Below, in pieces: positions 13,876 through 14,595 of a stretch of DNA of 14,595 nucleotides. The notes beneath the pieces are model-generated. The model was given only the letters and a program-made list of their open reading frames with translations. It was not told the origin of the DNA and did no database searches. The stretch spans positions 1 to 14,595 of the forward strand of contig CAUDXH010000032.1 of NCBI GenBank assembly GCA_958453305.1. Reading direction: 5' to 3'. Source of the stretch: an uncultured Bacteroides sp. (GTDB taxonomy: Bacteria; Bacteroidota; Bacteroidia; Bacteroidales; Bacteroidaceae). The position numbers were made by a program, and so were the translations under genes. The first letter of the stretch is position 1. Each line of letters starts with the position of its first letter.

Positions 13876-14451
13876 TTAATTATTATCTAATATTTTCTTT
13901 AACTCATTCCACCGGGAATCTATTATGCGGCTTTCATTATCCAATTCGTCCGACTCCTCTGTTAAATCGCCTTCATCTGTATTATCGTCTTCAGTTAAAG
14001 ATATAGCCAAATGCTGACTCAATGCTCCGAGCATATCTTCATTACATTGACCTAACGCATGTACATGTTTCATTGGCAGACTTAATGCAACGAACTCGTA
14101 AATAAACCACGCAACATTTATATAGCCTTCTTCTTCGGGGATAATTACAAAATCATCTCCATCTGAAAACTCCAGACCCAGCTTTACTTTTAACGTATTA
14201 TCAGTTTCCACCGGAATTTCCATATCATCCAAACAGCGGTCACAAGAAACCGTTACTTTACCTTCTATATGAAAATCCAAAATATAAACGCCTAAGCCTT
14301 TCTTTACATTCAAAAGAACGTTTAGTGTTCCTTTTTGTACTTCAGGAGCTTCTATATCTTCAAAGAATTGATTATCTAATGCATACTCATATTGGCATGA
14401 GCTTTCACGCATATTTCTCAATTCAACCTTATATGTACTTAACTGTCCCAA
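13876..14451 (-). CDS. yceD: DUF177 / YceD-family protein (23S rRNA accumulation protein)
   Basis: A 191-residue member of the DUF177 family that nearly always precedes rpmF. E. coli YceD is linked to 23S rRNA levels, but the mechanism is unclear. The family core CDRCL (about 90-94) follows a stretch of strands (GVYILDFHIEGKVTVS) and precedes INVAWFIYEFVALSLPMKHVH and a lone Cys in GQCNEDM. The C-terminus has a long acidic linker (about 152-177) and the family ending DSRWNELKKILDNN. The start is unusual. The N-terminal residues MGQLSTYKVEL look conserved, but the codon there is TTG (14449-14451). The first ATG (14410-14412) would drop 13 residues. The TTG lies about 27 nt after a good -7 box, so I keep it. 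Confidence 0.9.
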   Translation of the reverse strand: MGQLSTYKVELRNMRESSCQYEYALDNQFFEDIEAPEVQKGTLNVLLNVKKGLGVYILDFHIEGKVTVSCDRCLDDMEIPVETDNTLKVKLGLEFSDGDDFVIIPEEEGYINVAWFIYEFVALSLPMKHVHALGQCNEDMLGALSQHLAISLTEDDNTDEGDLTEESDELDNESRIIDSRWNELKKILDNN

Positions 14452-14477
14452 TACGATATACTATATAAACTGGGCGA

Positions 14478-14485
14478 CAAAGATA
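14478..14485 (-). promoter_or_regulatory. Predicted -7 box of the yceD-rpmF-fabH promoter
   Basis: On the minus strand this reads TATCTTTG, an exact Bacteroidota TAnnTTTG element, embedded in an A/T-rich region. It would start transcription near 14471, about 20 nt before the TTG start codon of the DUF177 gene. No TTTG -33 box is evident at the proper spacing. Confidence 0.6.
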
Positions 14486-14542
14486 CGAATAATTATTTAT
14501 TTTATCTAATCTTTTCCCCTTTTTCTTTCTATCTATGGGTAC

Positions 14543-14578
14543 AAAAAAAATCCCCGCCCTTCGCAAGAAGAACGGGGA
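14543..14578 (-). terminator. Intrinsic terminator of a gene beyond the right edge
   Basis: CCCCG (14552-14556) pairs with CGGGG (14573-14577), and CTTC (14559-14562) with GAAG (14567-14570), around a GCAA loop. A 2-nt internal loop separates the stems. Read on the minus strand, eight T (14543-14550) follow directly. This ends a minus-strand transcript coming from outside the window. The last 17 bases hold no recognisable coding sequence. Confidence 0.75.
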
Positions 14579-14595
14579 CTCAAGACGGCGACTAC

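Noticed and set aside
1..14595. CRISPR array, insertion sequence, toxin-antitoxin, phage or conjugation genes
   Set aside because: No repeat-spacer pattern, terminal inverted repeats, transposase or integrase motifs were found. All sizeable frames are accounted for by metabolic or housekeeping genes.

Overview
The window looks like chromosomal DNA from a member of the Bacteroidales, most likely Bacteroides or Phocaeicola. The protein sequences of FabH, Der, Era, Rex and the SUI1-like factor have the character of that group. Several intergenic regions carry the Bacteroidota -7 promoter box (TAnnTTTG), and there are few Shine-Dalgarno sequences. The genus is an inference from memory of family sequences; no search was run.

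Layout. (1) Bases 2-187 are the 3' end of a + strand gene, read as the C-terminal fibronectin-III-like domain of a GH3 glycoside hydrolase. A strong hairpin separates it from the convergent genes. (2) Bases 337-2093, minus strand, hold rex (NADH-sensing repressor), a fumarylacetoacetate-hydrolase-family gene and ispF. They are tightly packed, with an ATGA overlap between the last two. (3) Divergent from rex is a small gene for a SUI1/eIF1/YciH-like factor (2299-2637). (4) Bases 2852-10138, + strand, form a five-gene xylan operon: acetylesterase of the sialate O-acetylesterase family, GPH-type symporter, GH10 lipoprotein endoxylanase, cytosolic GH43, and exported GH67 alpha-glucuronidase. Gaps are 8-20 bp and the last pair overlaps by 4 bp. 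(5) Minus-strand housekeeping genes follow: der and era (10253-12481), then fabH, rpmF and the DUF177/YceD gene (12564-14451), with intrinsic terminators around them. The right edge holds a terminator for a gene outside the window.

How the xylan genes fit together. Sequence-predicted locations suggest a periplasm-to-cytosol path. GH10 (lipid-anchored) cuts arabinoxylan or glucuronoxylan fragments. The esterase removes acetyl groups and GH67 removes (methyl)glucuronic acid in the periplasm. The symporter imports the bare xylo-oligosaccharides and GH43 hydrolyses them to xylose in the cytosol. No SusC/SusD pair or regulator gene is in the window. Gene content resembles the xyn cluster described from Prevotella bryantii (established knowledge; the correspondence is inferred).

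The least expected signal is non-coding. Three copies of ATGTAAC, exactly 21 bp apart, lie upstream of the xylan operon's -7 box. This is the spacing expected for tandem AraC-type DNA-binding domains, and such domains are the output modules of Bacteroides hybrid two-component regulators. I saw no CRISPR array, tRNA, rRNA, insertion sequence or phage gene, and no clearly new defence or mobile system.
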